In this document: piece by piece, positions 54,215 to 62,990 of the stretch
How the letters are laid out: every line of letters starts with the position of its first letter
Position numbering within the stretch: the first letter of the stretch is position 1
Assembly: GCA_947493945.1 (NCBI GenBank)
Contig: CANLSR010000012.1
Location: forward strand, 41,429 to 105,428
Origin: an uncultured bacterium
GTDB taxonomy: Bacteria; Bacteroidota; Rhodothermia; Rhodothermales; Rubricoccaceae
Direction: 5' to 3'
Length of the DNA: 64,000 nucleotides
Program-made: the position numbers and the translations under genes
Notes under the pieces: model-generated
Told to the model about the DNA's origin: nothing
What the model saw: the letters and a program-made list of their open reading frames with translations, nothing else
Databases searched by the model: none

Positions 54215-54858
54215 CCCGCTTTTTTCTCCTCGCCCCACTGGCGACCCTGCTCGCCGCCGGCCCCGCCGTCGCCCAGACCTCTACCGACGTTCCCGTGACG
54301 TCGGACCCGGTGCTGGCACCGACGGCCGAGCAGTTCCGCGACGACCTCCGCATCGTCACCCACATGGTCGCCACGGCGGCGCTCGCGCACGACGCGACCG
54401 GCGCGTTCCCCACCACGCCGTTCGGCCTCTTGGGCAGCGCCGCCGCCAGCCGGACGGGCCTGCGCGCCACGCCGCTCTCCGACCTCACGGTCGGCCGCGA
54501 CGGCGAGCGGCTGGTGCTGAGCTACGTGCCGCTGCCCACCGACCCGTACGTGCCCGAAGACCGCGTCGTGCGGCTGGTGGTGACGCCCGGCGCCGACGGC
54601 CGGTTTACCGGCGACTACGAGATCCGCCGCCGCGCCAACCCCGACTGGGGCGGCCGGATGCTGCCGTACGACACCGCCGGGACGTACCGCGTCGAGCGCG
54701 GGTTCGGGACGGCGTGCGTCGACCTCGGCATCGTCCAGAGCCAGCTCGCCGCGGGCACGTTCTCGCCCGAGCCCGGCACGCTGAGCGCCGAGCCGCTGAC
54801 GATCCGCGTGCACCCGGTCGGCCAAGACGCGCCCGTCTACTACGACGAGAGCCGGTGA
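54211..54858 (+). CDS. Secreted protein of unknown function
   Basis: This 215-residue protein has a signal peptide (MTRFFLLAPLATLLAAGPAVAQ). The mature chain has FRDDLRIVTHMVATAALAHDATGAFPTTPFGLLGS and several beta-rich stretches (LVLSYVPLPTDPYV, VVRLVVTPGADGRFTGDYEIRRR). The first part recalls pilin-like globular domains in spacing, but the N-terminal pilin motif is absent. It is coupled on both sides by 4-nt overlaps to the epimerase and the oxidoreductase. Confidence 0.6.
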   Translation: MTRFFLLAPLATLLAAGPAVAQTSTDVPVTSDPVLAPTAEQFRDDLRIVTHMVATAALAHDATGAFPTTPFGLLGSAAASRTGLRATPLSDLTVGRDGERLVLSYVPLPTDPYVPEDRVVRLVVTPGADGRFTGDYEIRRRANPDWGGRMLPYDTAGTYRVERGFGTACVDLGIVQSQLAAGTFSPEPGTLSAEPLTIRVHPVGQDAPVYYDESR

Positions 54859-56096
54859 CCGAGGTCGTCATCGTCGGCGCCGGGCTCTCGGGCCTGGCCT
54901 GCGCCCGGGCGCTCCAGCGCGCCGGCGTGTCGTGCACGATCTACGACGCGGCCGACGCCGTCGGCGGGCGCGTCCGGACGTGGTGCGGCGACGGCTTCCA
55001 GGTCGACCGCGGCTTCCAGGTGTTCCTGACGGACTACCCGGAGGCCCGGCGCGTGCTGGACTACGACGCGCTCGACCTCCGGCCGTTCACGCCCGGCGCC
55101 TGGGTGCACTTGGGCGACGGCTTCGAGCGCGTCGGCGACCCGCTCCGGCGCCCGCTCCAGGCCCTCCCGTCGCTTTTAGCGGACGTGGGCTCGCCCGCCG
55201 ACAAGCTCCGCGTGCTCCGGCTCCGCCAGTCGGTCACGGCCGGCTCGGCGGAGGCGCTGTGGCGGCGGCCCGAGATGACGACCGAGCAGGCGCTCCGCGA
55301 GCGCTACGGGTTCTCGGAGACGATGATCGACCAGTTTTTCCGCCCGTTCCTGGGCGGCGTCCTGCTCGACCGATCCCTCGGCGCGTCCAGCCGGGCGTTC
55401 GAGGTCTACTTCCGCCGCTTTAGCCGAGGCGACGCGGCCGTGCCCGCCGCCGGGATGCAGGCCGTCCCCGAGCAGCTGGCGGACGCGCTCGCGCCGGGCA
55501 CGGTGCGGCTGAGCGCCACGGTGGAAGCCGTTTCTAGACACGAGATCTGGGTCGGCGGAGAGTCGGTGGCGTGCCGAGCCGTGGTGGTCGCCACCGACGC
55601 CGCGGCGGCGGGACGGCTGCTCGGCCTCGACGTGCCGCCGTCGAAGGGCACCGTCCAGATCGCCTGGGCCGCCGAGCACGCGCCCACCGCCGAGCCCGTC
55701 CTGATGCTGGACGGCGACGGCGTCGGCCCGGTCAACAACGTCCAGGTGATGAGCGCCGTCGCGCCCAGCTACGCCCCGCCCGGCCGCGCGCTCGTCACCG
55801 CCAGCGTCCTGGGCGATCCCGAGCCGGACGACCTCGCCCTCGACGCCGCCGCGCGCGGCCAGCTCCACGGCTGGTTTGGCGACCAGGTCGACGGCTGGCG
55901 CCCGCTCCGCGTCGACCGCGTGCCGCACGCGCTCCCCGACCTCCCGTCGCTCTCGCCGCCCGAACGCCCCGCCCGGCTGGCGGACGGCCTCTACGTGACC
56001 GGCGACTGGCGCCGCAACGGCTCCATCAACGGCGCGCTGGTGGCGGGCCGTCACGCTGCCGAGGCGGTTCTTTCGGATCTGCGCTCCCCGAACTGA
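54855..56096 (+). CDS. FAD-dependent amine-oxidase/desaturase-like oxidoreductase
   Basis: This 413-residue protein starts at GTG in a GTGA overlap. The dinucleotide motif VVIVGAGLSGLACARAL is at residues 4-20, followed by VGGRVRTW (the GG doublet). The C-terminal FAD contact is GLYVTGDWRRNGSINGALVAGRHAA. FRPFLGGVLLDRSLGASS is typical of protoporphyrinogen-oxidase-like or phytoene-desaturase-like proteins near SDR39U1 genes in photolyase-type clusters. The substrate is unknown. It is shorter than phytoene desaturase (about 500) and close to bacterial NAD(P)/FAD oxidoreductases. Confidence 0.85.
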   Translation: MTEVVIVGAGLSGLACARALQRAGVSCTIYDAADAVGGRVRTWCGDGFQVDRGFQVFLTDYPEARRVLDYDALDLRPFTPGAWVHLGDGFERVGDPLRRPLQALPSLLADVGSPADKLRVLRLRQSVTAGSAEALWRRPEMTTEQALRERYGFSETMIDQFFRPFLGGVLLDRSLGASSRAFEVYFRRFSRGDAAVPAAGMQAVPEQLADALAPGTVRLSATVEAVSRHEIWVGGESVACRAVVVATDAAAAGRLLGLDVPPSKGTVQIAWAAEHAPTAEPVLMLDGDGVGPVNNVQVMSAVAPSYAPPGRALVTASVLGDPEPDDLALDAAARGQLHGWFGDQVDGWRPLRVDRVPHALPDLPSLSPPERPARLADGLYVTGDWRRNGSINGALVAGRHAAEAVLSDLRSPN

Positions 56097-56105
56097 CCGC
56101 CGCCT

Positions 56106-56540
56106 GTGTCGCCCGTTTTCCTCCTCCACCTGCTGGCGACGCTGGCGATGCTGGGCGCCATCTGGATCGTCCAGGTCGTTCACTACCCGCTGTTCGCGGG
56201 CGTCGGCGAGGCCGGGTGGTCGGCCTACGAGGCGAGCCACCAGTCGCGCATCACCCTGGTCGTCGGGCCGCTGATGGTCCTGGAGCTGGCGACGGCCGTG
56301 TGGCTGGCGGTCGACCGGCCGCCGGTGCTTCCGGCGTGGTCCGTGCTGCTCGGCGCGGCGCTGGTGGGCGTCATCTGGGTCTCGACGGCGTTCGTCCAGG
56401 TGCCGCTGCACAGCGCGCTGGGCGGCGCGTTCGACGCCGACGCCCACGCGCGCCTGGTGGCCACCAACTGGATCCGCACGGCGGCGTGGACCGCCCGCGC
56501 CGGCCTCGTCCTGTGGATGACCGCCCGGCTGGCGGCCTAG
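56106..56540 (+). CDS. Conserved membrane protein, unknown
   Basis: This 144-residue protein starts at GTG 9 nt after the oxidoreductase stop. It has four hydrophobic segments: LLHLLATLAMLGAIWIVQVVHYPLF, then ITLVVGPLMVLELATAVWLAV, then WSVLLGAALVGVIWVSTAFVQV, then AAWTARAGLVLWMTARLAA. The motif VVHYPLFAGV with YEASHQSRIT is conserved in small membrane proteins next to such oxidoreductases. The function is unknown; it may be part of the same unit. Confidence 0.65.
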   Translation: MSPVFLLHLLATLAMLGAIWIVQVVHYPLFAGVGEAGWSAYEASHQSRITLVVGPLMVLELATAVWLAVDRPPVLPAWSVLLGAALVGVIWVSTAFVQVPLHSALGGAFDADAHARLVATNWIRTAAWTARAGLVLWMTARLAA

Positions 56541-56666
56541 GCCGGCGAGACGGTCTCGGAGGTCGTGGACGCGAGCCGCCCCGTACTCCCCGGCTCCCCC
56601 GTCCGCACGCGCGCCCCGCCAGCCGGAGCCGACGGGGCGCGCCAAGCGGGCGTCTCCGGGCGAGAG

Positions 56667-57134
56667 CTACGCCGGGATGCGGATCTGCTGGCCCGGGTAG
56701 ATCTTGTCCGGGTCGCCGATCACCTCGCGGTTGGCCTCGAAGATCTTGTTGTAGTCGTTGGGGTCGCCGTACATCTCCTTGGAGATCTTGGACAACGTGT
56801 CGCCGCTCTTGATCGTGTAGTAGCGGCTGCCGGTGGTCGCGCCGGCCGTCTGGGTGGTCCCGGCGGTCTGCGCGCCCGAGACCTGGAGCCCGTCGTCGTC
56901 CACGTGGGAGACGCCCTTGACGTTGCCGGCGATCAGGGCCGCCTTCTCCTTGGCGGCCACGCTCTTGGCGCTGCCCTGGAGCGTCACGCGGCCGTTGTCG
57001 TACCGGACGCCCAAACCAGACACGTTGCTGCCGAGCGCGCGCTCGATCTCTTTCTTGATCTCGTCAGCTTCGTTGCCTTTGCGGCCGCCGAAAAGGTCCT
57101 TGCCGGCGTCTTTAAGAAAGTCTAGGAGTCCCAT
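56667..57134 (-). CDS. BON plus LysM domain protein
   Basis: This 155-residue protein starts at ATG 57134 (MGLLDFLKDAGKDLFGG). A BON domain (about 28-85) includes VSGLGVRYDNGRVTLQGSAKSVAAKEKAALIAGNVKGV. After a Thr/Ala/Gly linker comes a LysM domain (about 104-155): YYTIKSGDTLSKISKEMYGDPNDYNKIFEANREVIGDPDKIYPGQQIRIPA. The order matches the E. coli Kbp/YgaU (K+-binding) family, which is cytoplasmic and binds potassium. No signal peptide is visible here either. It may therefore respond to K+, an interesting match to the potassium channel 5 kb away. Confidence 0.85.
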   Translation of the reverse strand: MGLLDFLKDAGKDLFGGRKGNEADEIKKEIERALGSNVSGLGVRYDNGRVTLQGSAKSVAAKEKAALIAGNVKGVSHVDDDGLQVSGAQTAGTTQTAGATTGSRYYTIKSGDTLSKISKEMYGDPNDYNKIFEANREVIGDPDKIYPGQQIRIPA

Positions 57135-57259
57135 GAGGAGAGGGTTGGTGTAGAGGGGAGCGCGCACGGTTGCGCCTTCTTGCCACGCTAGGGAGGCGCC
57201 TGGTGTTCCTCTACGGCCCGCAAACGGGCGGCCACACGGCGGACGCGCGATCTTGCGGC

Positions 57260-58384
57260 ATGCCCTCTCCCCCGCCCCCCGCCGTCCGCGTCGCCCTGCC
57301 CGACGGCCGCGGCTACGCCGTCCACTTCGAGCCGCTCGCGAGCGCGCCCCGGCACCTGCGCACGGTGGGGCTGGAGGGCCGGGCGCTGGTCGTCACCGAC
57401 GAGACCGTCGGCCCGCTGCACCTGGACGCGCTCGCCGACGCCCTGCGCGCGGACGGCCGAACGGTCGCCGCGCTGGCGGTGCCGGCCGGCGAGTCCTCCA
57501 AGTCCGAGCGCCAGCTCGCGGCCGTGGTCGACTGGGCACTGGGCCAGGGCCTGGACCGCCAGACCCCGATCCTGGCCCTCGGCGGCGGCGTCGTGGGCGA
57601 CCTGGCGGGGTTCGCGGCGGCGACGCTGCTGCGCGGGCTTCCGCTGGTGCACCTGCCCACGACCACCATCTCCCAGGTCGACAGCGCCATCGGCGGCAAG
57701 ACGGGCATCAACCACCGAGCCGGCAAAAACCTCATCGGCGCCTTCCACCAGCCGCGCCTGGTCCTGGCCGATCCCGCCACGCTCCAGACGCTGCCCGACC
57801 GCGAGTTCCGCAGCGGCCTGGCCGAGGCCGTCAAGCACGCGCTGATCTCCGACGCCGACCTGGCCGAGCGGATCGGCCGCGACTGGGCCGCGCTCACCAG
57901 GCGCCAGCCGGACGTGACCGCGGCGCTCGTCCGCGAAGCGGCGGCGGTCAAGGCGGTCGTCGTCGAGGCCGACGAGCGCGAGGCGGGCGAGCGGGCGCTG
58001 CTCAACTTTGGCCACACGTTCGGGCACGCCCTAGAGCGCGAGGCCGGCTACGGCGCGCTCACGCACGGCGAGGCCGTCGCGCTGGGGATGCGGGCCGCGC
58101 TTCACCTGTCGGAGTCGCTCCGGGCCGGCCGCGTGGCCGGGCCGCTTACGGCGCCGTTCGACCGCGCCGACGCGCTCGTGGCTCGGCTGGCGCCGCCGCC
58201 GCCCGCGCTCGACCGCGGCCGGCTAACGGCTGCCATGCAGTCGGACAAAAAGCGTACCGCCTCCGGCCTCCGCTTCGTGGTCCTGGACGACGTCGGCCGG
58301 GCGCGGCTGGCGACCAGCGTACCCGCGCCGTTCGTCCAGGCTGCGTGGGACTTTGCTCTCGCCCGGCCCGCTGGCGGAGGCTGA
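57260..58384 (+). CDS. aroB: 3-dehydroquinate synthase
   Basis: This 374-residue NAD-dependent, metal-dependent enzyme performs the second step of the shikimate pathway. The core motif LGGGVVGDLAGFAAATLLRG is followed by VHLPTTTISQVDSAIGGKTGINHRAGKNLIGAFHQP. The metal-ligand His motifs are NFGHTFGHALE and LTHGEAVALGM. ATG at 57260 is used since the frame to 57170 has no family similarity. The last residues ARPAGGG are encoded by a GCTGGCGG element. No other shikimate gene is adjacent. Confidence 0.96.
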   Translation: MPSPPPPAVRVALPDGRGYAVHFEPLASAPRHLRTVGLEGRALVVTDETVGPLHLDALADALRADGRTVAALAVPAGESSKSERQLAAVVDWALGQGLDRQTPILALGGGVVGDLAGFAAATLLRGLPLVHLPTTTISQVDSAIGGKTGINHRAGKNLIGAFHQPRLVLADPATLQTLPDREFRSGLAEAVKHALISDADLAERIGRDWAALTRRQPDVTAALVREAAAVKAVVVEADEREAGERALLNFGHTFGHALEREAGYGALTHGEAVALGMRAALHLSESLRAGRVAGPLTAPFDRADALVARLAPPPPALDRGRLTAAMQSDKKRTASGLRFVVLDDVGRARLATSVPAPFVQAAWDFALARPAGGG

Positions 58385-58408
58385 CCGCCCCCTGTACGCG
58401 GGGCGCGT

Positions 58409-59440
58409 CTACTCGGTCAGGTGGATGACACGCTTGCCGAACGCCTCGCCGTTCAAGAGGCCGACGAGCGCGGACGGCGCCTGCTCCAGCCCCTCGATCA
58501 TCTCCTCGCGGTAGTGGATCTTGCCCTCCTCGACCCAGGCGCCCACCGTCCGGGCAAACTCCGGGTAGAGGTGGCCAAAGTCCTCCAGCACGATAAAGCC
58601 GCGCACCGTCATCCGCTTGCGGAGCATGACGCCCAGCAGGTAGTTCATCCGGTCCGGCCCGTCGGGCAGCGACGTCCTGTTGTACTGCGAGATCAGACCG
58701 CAGAGCGGGATGCGCGCGCGCGTGTTCAAGAGCGGCAGCACCGCGTCGAACACGTCCCCGCCGACGTTCTCGAAGTAGATGTCGATGCCGTCCGGCACGG
58801 CCGCCGCCAACGCCTTGGGGAAGCCGTCGGCCTTGTAGTCGACGCAGGCGTCGAAGCCCAGCGTCTCGACCACGTAGGCGTTCTTTTCCGGCCCGCCGGC
58901 GATGCCGACGACGTAGAGCCCCAGGATCTTGCCGATCTGGCCGACCGTCGCGCCCACCGGGCCGCTGGCGCCGGCCACCACCAAGGTCTCGCCGGCTTGG
59001 GGTTGGCCGATCTGGGTCAGGCCGGCCCAGGCGGTCAGGCCCGGCATCCCCAGCACACCCAGCGCCCACGACGGGTTCTGGGGGTCCGTGCCCAGGTTGA
59101 CCACGCCCCTGCCGTCGGAGAGCGCGTAGTCCTGCCAGCCGCCGTACGCCACGACCCAGTCGCCCTCGGCAAAGCCGTCGACGTCGGAGCGGACGACCTG
59201 GGAGACGGTGCCGCCCTGCATCACCTCGTCGATCTCGACCGGCGCCGCGTAGGACGGCGCGTCGCTCATGCGGCCGCGCATGTAGGGGTCCAGCGAGAGG
59301 TACTCGTTGCGCAGCAGCATCTGGCCCGCGCCCGGAGTCGGCACGTCGACGGTTTCGAGCCGGAGCGTGTCGTCGTCGGGCTCACCCTTGGGCCTCTCGG
59401 CCAGAACGAACCGGCGGTTTTGAGATGTGGATTGAGACAT
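58409..59440 (-). CDS. NADP-dependent MDR-family oxidoreductase
   Basis: This 343-residue medium-chain dehydrogenase/reductase lacks the zinc ligands and fits the leukotriene B4 12-hydroxydehydrogenase / CurA group. Key segments are LSLDPYMRGRMSD, GMPGLTAWAGLTQIGQPQAGETLVVAGASGPVGATVGQI and GIDIYFENVGGDVFDAVLPLL. These enzymes reduce alpha,beta-unsaturated ketones or aldehydes with NADPH. It is on the same strand as the 3-hydroxyacyl-CoA dehydrogenase, 118 nt downstream of it. Confidence 0.88.
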   Translation of the reverse strand: MSQSTSQNRRFVLAERPKGEPDDDTLRLETVDVPTPGAGQMLLRNEYLSLDPYMRGRMSDAPSYAAPVEIDEVMQGGTVSQVVRSDVDGFAEGDWVVAYGGWQDYALSDGRGVVNLGTDPQNPSWALGVLGMPGLTAWAGLTQIGQPQAGETLVVAGASGPVGATVGQIGKILGLYVVGIAGGPEKNAYVVETLGFDACVDYKADGFPKALAAAVPDGIDIYFENVGGDVFDAVLPLLNTRARIPLCGLISQYNRTSLPDGPDRMNYLLGVMLRKRMTVRGFIVLEDFGHLYPEFARTVGAWVEEGKIHYREEMIEGLEQAPSALVGLLNGEAFGKRVIHLTE

Positions 59441-59558
59441 GAGAAGTGTCGGGTTCAGGTTGTGCGTGTTCAGGATCGGGCGACACGTCTCAGCGACGCG
59501 CCGGCCACGTCCGCCAGCCGCTGGCGACGGCTCTGGGGGGAAGGGCTCAGTCGGCGCG

Positions 59559-60425
59559 CTACTCGGAGTCGGGGTACGTGTAGAAGCCCTCGCCGCTGGC
59601 GACGCCCATCTTGCCCTTGTCGATGTACTCGGTCTTGAGCCACTCCGCGAGCTTCTGCTCCTCCGGCCCGCCGTGCGAGAAGATGTTGTACGGGGTCGTG
59701 AGGCCGATGATGTCGAAGATCTGGAACGGCCCGAGGGGCGCGCCCGTCGCGATCTTCCAGGTCGTGTCCACGGCCTCCGGCTCCGCGTAGCCGCCCGCCG
59801 CCAGCCCCGCGGCCGCGTTGAGGAACGGGACGAGCAGGGAGTTGAGGACGTAGCCGGCCTTTTCCTTGTGAAGCTCGATCGGCACCATCCCGATGTCTTT
59901 GGCAAACTGGACCACGGCGTCGAACACGTCGGAGTCGGTATCGGGCGTGCCCATCACCTCGGCCGTGTTGAACTGCCAGATGCGGTTGGCAAAGTGCAGC
60001 GCCAGGAACTTGCCCGGTCGGCCCGTCGAGTCCTTGATGTCGCTCGGGAGCAGGGTCGAGGAGTTGGTCGCGAAGATGGTTTCCTCCGGGGCCACCTCCG
60101 CCAGCTTCTGGTAGGTCTCCTTTTTGATCTTCAGCACCTCGGGCACGGCCTCGACGATCAGGTCCGCGTCTTTGACGGCGTCGGCGAGGTCCGAGGTCAG
60201 CGTGATCGCCTTCCGAGTCTCTTCGGCCTTGCCGTCGGCCGCGAGCGGGACCTCCTCGGCATAGGTGCCGGAAAGCGTCTTGAACCGGCCGCGCGCCTCT
60301 TCCAGCGCCTCGTCGCTGATGTCGTACGCGGTCACGTTGAACCCGTGCAGCGCGGTCTGGAAGGCGATCTGGGAGCCGAGCACTCCCGTGCCCAGGATGG
60401 TGACGTTGCGGATCGTGGGCGTCAT
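59559..60425 (-). CDS. 3-hydroxyacyl-CoA dehydrogenase
   Basis: This 288-residue NAD-dependent enzyme oxidises 3-hydroxyacyl-CoA. The Rossmann motif VTILGTGVLGSQIAFQTALHG is at the N-terminus. IFATNSSTLLPSDI and LALHFANRIWQFNTAEVM hold the active-site His; the HFAN version, rather than HFFNP, is typical of the short stand-alone clade. The C-terminal dimer domain has KEKAGYVLNSLLVPFLNAA and IFDIIGLTTPYNI. It fits fatty-acid or hydroxybutyrate metabolism with the other acyl-CoA genes in the window. Confidence 0.9.
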   Translation of the reverse strand: MTPTIRNVTILGTGVLGSQIAFQTALHGFNVTAYDISDEALEEARGRFKTLSGTYAEEVPLAADGKAEETRKAITLTSDLADAVKDADLIVEAVPEVLKIKKETYQKLAEVAPEETIFATNSSTLLPSDIKDSTGRPGKFLALHFANRIWQFNTAEVMGTPDTDSDVFDAVVQFAKDIGMVPIELHKEKAGYVLNSLLVPFLNAAAGLAAGGYAEPEAVDTTWKIATGAPLGPFQIFDIIGLTTPYNIFSHGGPEEQKLAEWLKTEYIDKGKMGVASGEGFYTYPDSE

Positions 60426-60644
60426 GGTGCTTGGGGGGTTGGGGTGCCCGGTGAAGGGCCGACGGGCCGGCAGGTTCCTCCGCGCTCCGGCGGCGGGCTC
60501 CGGCCAGGACGGCACGGGCCGCTGGCGGCCCGCCCGCGGTAGACGTCGGGCGCGGCAGCCGCCGCACCCCATTCCCCAAACCTTGGATTGAGCATGGGGC
60601 GCGTTGGGGCGTATCCTGACCGGGCGTCGCCTCTGCGGCGATCT

Positions 60645-60718
60645 GGCGCGGTAGCTCAGCTGGTAAGAGCGCAGGATTCATAACCCTGAGGTCGGGAGTT
60701 CAAGTCTCCCCCGCGCTA
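60645..60718 (+). tRNA. tRNA with CAU anticodon (Met elongator or Ile2)
   Basis: A 74-nt cloverleaf folds as acceptor GGCGCGG with CCGCGCT (first pair G-U), D arm GCTC..GAGC, anticodon stem CAGGA/CCCTG (one A-C mismatch at the loop end), loop TTCATAA with CAT, and T arm GGGAG TTCAAGT CTCCC. The discriminator is A. CCA is not encoded. The G-U first pair and lack of three G-C anticodon-stem pairs argue against the initiator. CAU could be elongator Met or a lysidine-modified Ile2. TATCCT about 35 nt upstream may be its -10. Confidence 0.93.
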
Positions 60719-60783
60719 CGCCCCCGTCTGGGGCCCCCGCGGCCGGGCGCGGCTCGTTGTCGGATGCCCGCGGATCGCGCCCC

Positions 60784-62034
60784 ATGCGGATCTACCTCCA
60801 CGACTACGGCGGCCACGCCTTCATCGTCGAGCTGGCCCGAGCGCTGGCCGGGCGCGGGCACGCGGTCCGCTACGGGTTCTCGGCGACCAACGAGGCGCCC
60901 CGGGGGACGCTCTCGGCCCAGGCCGGCGACCCGCCGGGCCTGTCGTTCGACCCCGTCGTCACGCCGGCCGTCGACAAGCGGGCGCGGTCGCTGGGCGGGC
61001 TCGTCCGCCGACAGCGCGCCGAGGCCCGGTTCGGGCGCGTCGCCGCCGACCACGTCCGCCAGTGGGACGCCGACGTGGTGGTGGCGGCCAACGCCGGCCT
61101 GGACGTCGTCTCCTCGCTCCAGCGGGCGGCTCGTGGGCAAGGCGCCGCGTTCGTGAACTGGCTCCAGGACATCCACTCGGTCGGCACGCGGGCCGTGCTG
61201 GGGCGCCGGTTCGGCGCCTGGGGCGACGCGCTGGGCCGCGCGTTCGAGGCGCGCGAGGGGCGGCTGCTGCGCCGCGCCGACGCCGTGGTCGCCATCGCCG
61301 ACGCCTTCCGGCCGCTCCTGGCCCGCTGGCGGGTGGCCCCGGAGCGTGTGACGGTGCTGGAGAACTGGGCGCCGCTGGGCCGGCTCCCCCGGCGCCCGCG
61401 CGACAACGCCTGGGCGCGCGCCCACGGCTTGGCGGGGCGGCCGGTGGCGTTGTACTCCGGCACGCTGGGCATGAAGCACGACCCGGCCGGCCTCGCCGCG
61501 CTGGCAGACGCGCTGGGCCGGAGCGGGCGCGCCCGGTTGGTGGTGGTGTCGTCCGGGGAGGGCGCCGACTGGCTGGCGGCCGAGAAGCGAGCGCGCGGGC
61601 TGGACGCGCTCGTGCTCCTCCCCTTCCAGCCGTTCGAGGCCTTCCCCGACGTGCTCGGCGCCGCCGACGTGCTCGTGGCCGTGCTCGAGCCCGACGCCAG
61701 CGCCGTGTCCGTCCCGTCGAAGGTGCTCGCCTACCTATGCGCCGGCCGGCCCGCGGTGCTCGCGGTCCCCCCCGACAACCTCGCCGCGCGGATCGTCGCG
61801 CGCGAGCGGGCCGGCGCGGTCGTGCCGCCCGGCGACCACGCCGCACTCGCGGAGGCCGTCGGCGCGCTGCTCCGCGACGGGCGCCAGCGGGCGGCGATGG
61901 GCGCGGCCGGGCGGGCCTACGCCGAGCGCGCGTTCAGTCTCGACGCCATCGCGGACCGGTTCGAGACCGTGCTGGCCCAGGCCGTCGCCGCTCGGGGCCG
62001 TCGCTCGTGGCCGCCGCGGACCGGGCCCTTTTGA
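60784..62034 (+). CDS. Family 4 glycosyltransferase
   Basis: This 416-residue GT-B fold enzyme begins MRIYLHDYGGHAFIVELARALAGRGH. It has VNWLQDIHSVGTR in the acceptor domain, and PVALYSGTLGMKHDPAGL and LLPFQPFEAFPDVLGAADVLVAVLEPDASAVSVPSKVLAYLCAGRPAVLAV in the donor domain, the last with the usual E-x7-E-like Ser/Lys region. It probably builds an exopolysaccharide or lipopolysaccharide-like polymer. ATG at 60784 is chosen over a weak TTG at 60757. It lies directly after the tRNA. Confidence 0.85.
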   Translation: MRIYLHDYGGHAFIVELARALAGRGHAVRYGFSATNEAPRGTLSAQAGDPPGLSFDPVVTPAVDKRARSLGGLVRRQRAEARFGRVAADHVRQWDADVVVAANAGLDVVSSLQRAARGQGAAFVNWLQDIHSVGTRAVLGRRFGAWGDALGRAFEAREGRLLRRADAVVAIADAFRPLLARWRVAPERVTVLENWAPLGRLPRRPRDNAWARAHGLAGRPVALYSGTLGMKHDPAGLAALADALGRSGRARLVVVSSGEGADWLAAEKRARGLDALVLLPFQPFEAFPDVLGAADVLVAVLEPDASAVSVPSKVLAYLCAGRPAVLAVPPDNLAARIVARERAGAVVPPGDHAALAEAVGALLRDGRQRAAMGAAGRAYAERAFSLDAIADRFETVLAQAVAARGRRSWPPRTGPF

Positions 62035-62061
62035 CGGCGCCTCTGCCCCCCGGGCCGCGCC

Positions 62062-62069
62062 TAGTTTGC
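62062..62069 (+). promoter_or_regulatory. -7-like promoter element
   Basis: TAGTTTGC lies 18 nt before the ATG of the channel gene, the shortest spacing of the set. Confidence 0.5.
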
Positions 62070-62087
62070 GAGCGACTCCCCCGGCCC

Positions 62088-62990
62088 ATGTCCAAAACGC
62101 TAGAGCCCGCCCTCGGCGCCCCGCGCCGCCGCTTGTTCGAGATCGTGTTCCACGCCGACGACCCGGTGGGGCGGGCGTTCGACATGGTCCTGATCGTCGC
62201 CATCCTGGCCAGCGTCGGGGTGGTGATGCTGGACAGCGTGGAGCCGCTGCACGCGCAGCACCAGCGGGCGTTCCTAATTGCCGAGTGGTTTTTCACGGTC
62301 ATATTTACAGTCGAGTATTTGCTGCGGCTGTGGGTGGTCCGGCGCCCGCTCCGCTACGCGCTGAGCTTCTACGGCTTGGTCGATTTCCTGTCGATCCTGC
62401 CGACCTACATCAGTCTGATCGTGCCCGGCGCCCAGGTGCTGCTCTCGGTTCGGATCCTGCGCGTGCTCCGGATCTTCCGGGTGTTCAAGCTGGCCAACTA
62501 CCTCGACGAGGCCGACCAGCTCAACCGGGCGATCTCGGCGAGCAAACGCAAGATCTTCGTGTTCATCTTCGTCGTGCTGACGCTGGTGACCGTGATGGGC
62601 TCGATGATGTACCTGATCGAGGGCGGCCGGAACGGATTCGATTCCATCCCCAAAAGCGTCTACTGGGCCGTCGTCACCGTCACGACGGTGGGCTACGGCG
62701 ACATCGCGCCCGCGACGCCGCTCGGCCAGGCGCTGGCGCTCGCGCTGATGATCATGGGCTACGGCATCATCGCCGTGCCGACCGGCATCGTGACCGTCGA
62801 GCTCAACCGCAACCGGGCCTCGGTCCACCGCCACGAGCGCTGCCCGACGTGCGGGCTGGACGACCACGACAACGACGCTCGCTACTGCAAGCGGTGCGGC
62901 ACCCACCTGCTGCTCGGCCCCAGCGGCGAGGTCCCCGAGCTCTCTCCGCCCGGCCCGCTGGCGGAGGCGCCCAGCGAGACGAGCCGCTAG
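62088..62990 (+). CDS. Voltage-gated-type K+ channel with C-terminal zinc ribbon
   Basis: This 300-residue protein has six membrane segments. S1-S3 start at FDMVLIVAILASVGVVML. S4 is Arg-rich (SVRILRVLRIFRVFKL, about 118-135). The pore has the selectivity filter TTVGYGD near residues 200-206. S6 is LALALMIMGYGIIAVPTGIVTVEL. After S6 comes a cytoplasmic treble-clef/zinc-ribbon: CPTC near 252-255 and CKRC near 267-270. Such Cys pairs on a Kv-type channel may stabilise a tetramer or sense redox or metal. The end (PPGPLAEAPSETSR) is on a GCTGGCGG element and may be recent. Confidence 0.9.
   Translation: MSKTLEPALGAPRRRLFEIVFHADDPVGRAFDMVLIVAILASVGVVMLDSVEPLHAQHQRAFLIAEWFFTVIFTVEYLLRLWVVRRPLRYALSFYGLVDFLSILPTYISLIVPGAQVLLSVRILRVLRIFRVFKLANYLDEADQLNRAISASKRKIFVFIFVVLTLVTVMGSMMYLIEGGRNGFDSIPKSVYWAVVTVTTVGYGDIAPATPLGQALALALMIMGYGIIAVPTGIVTVELNRNRASVHRHERCPTCGLDDHDNDARYCKRCGTHLLLGPSGEVPELSPPGPLAEAPSETSR

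Noticed and set aside
60645..60718. Initiator tRNA
   Set aside because: It lacks the three G-C anticodon-stem pairs and the unpaired 1-72 position of initiators.
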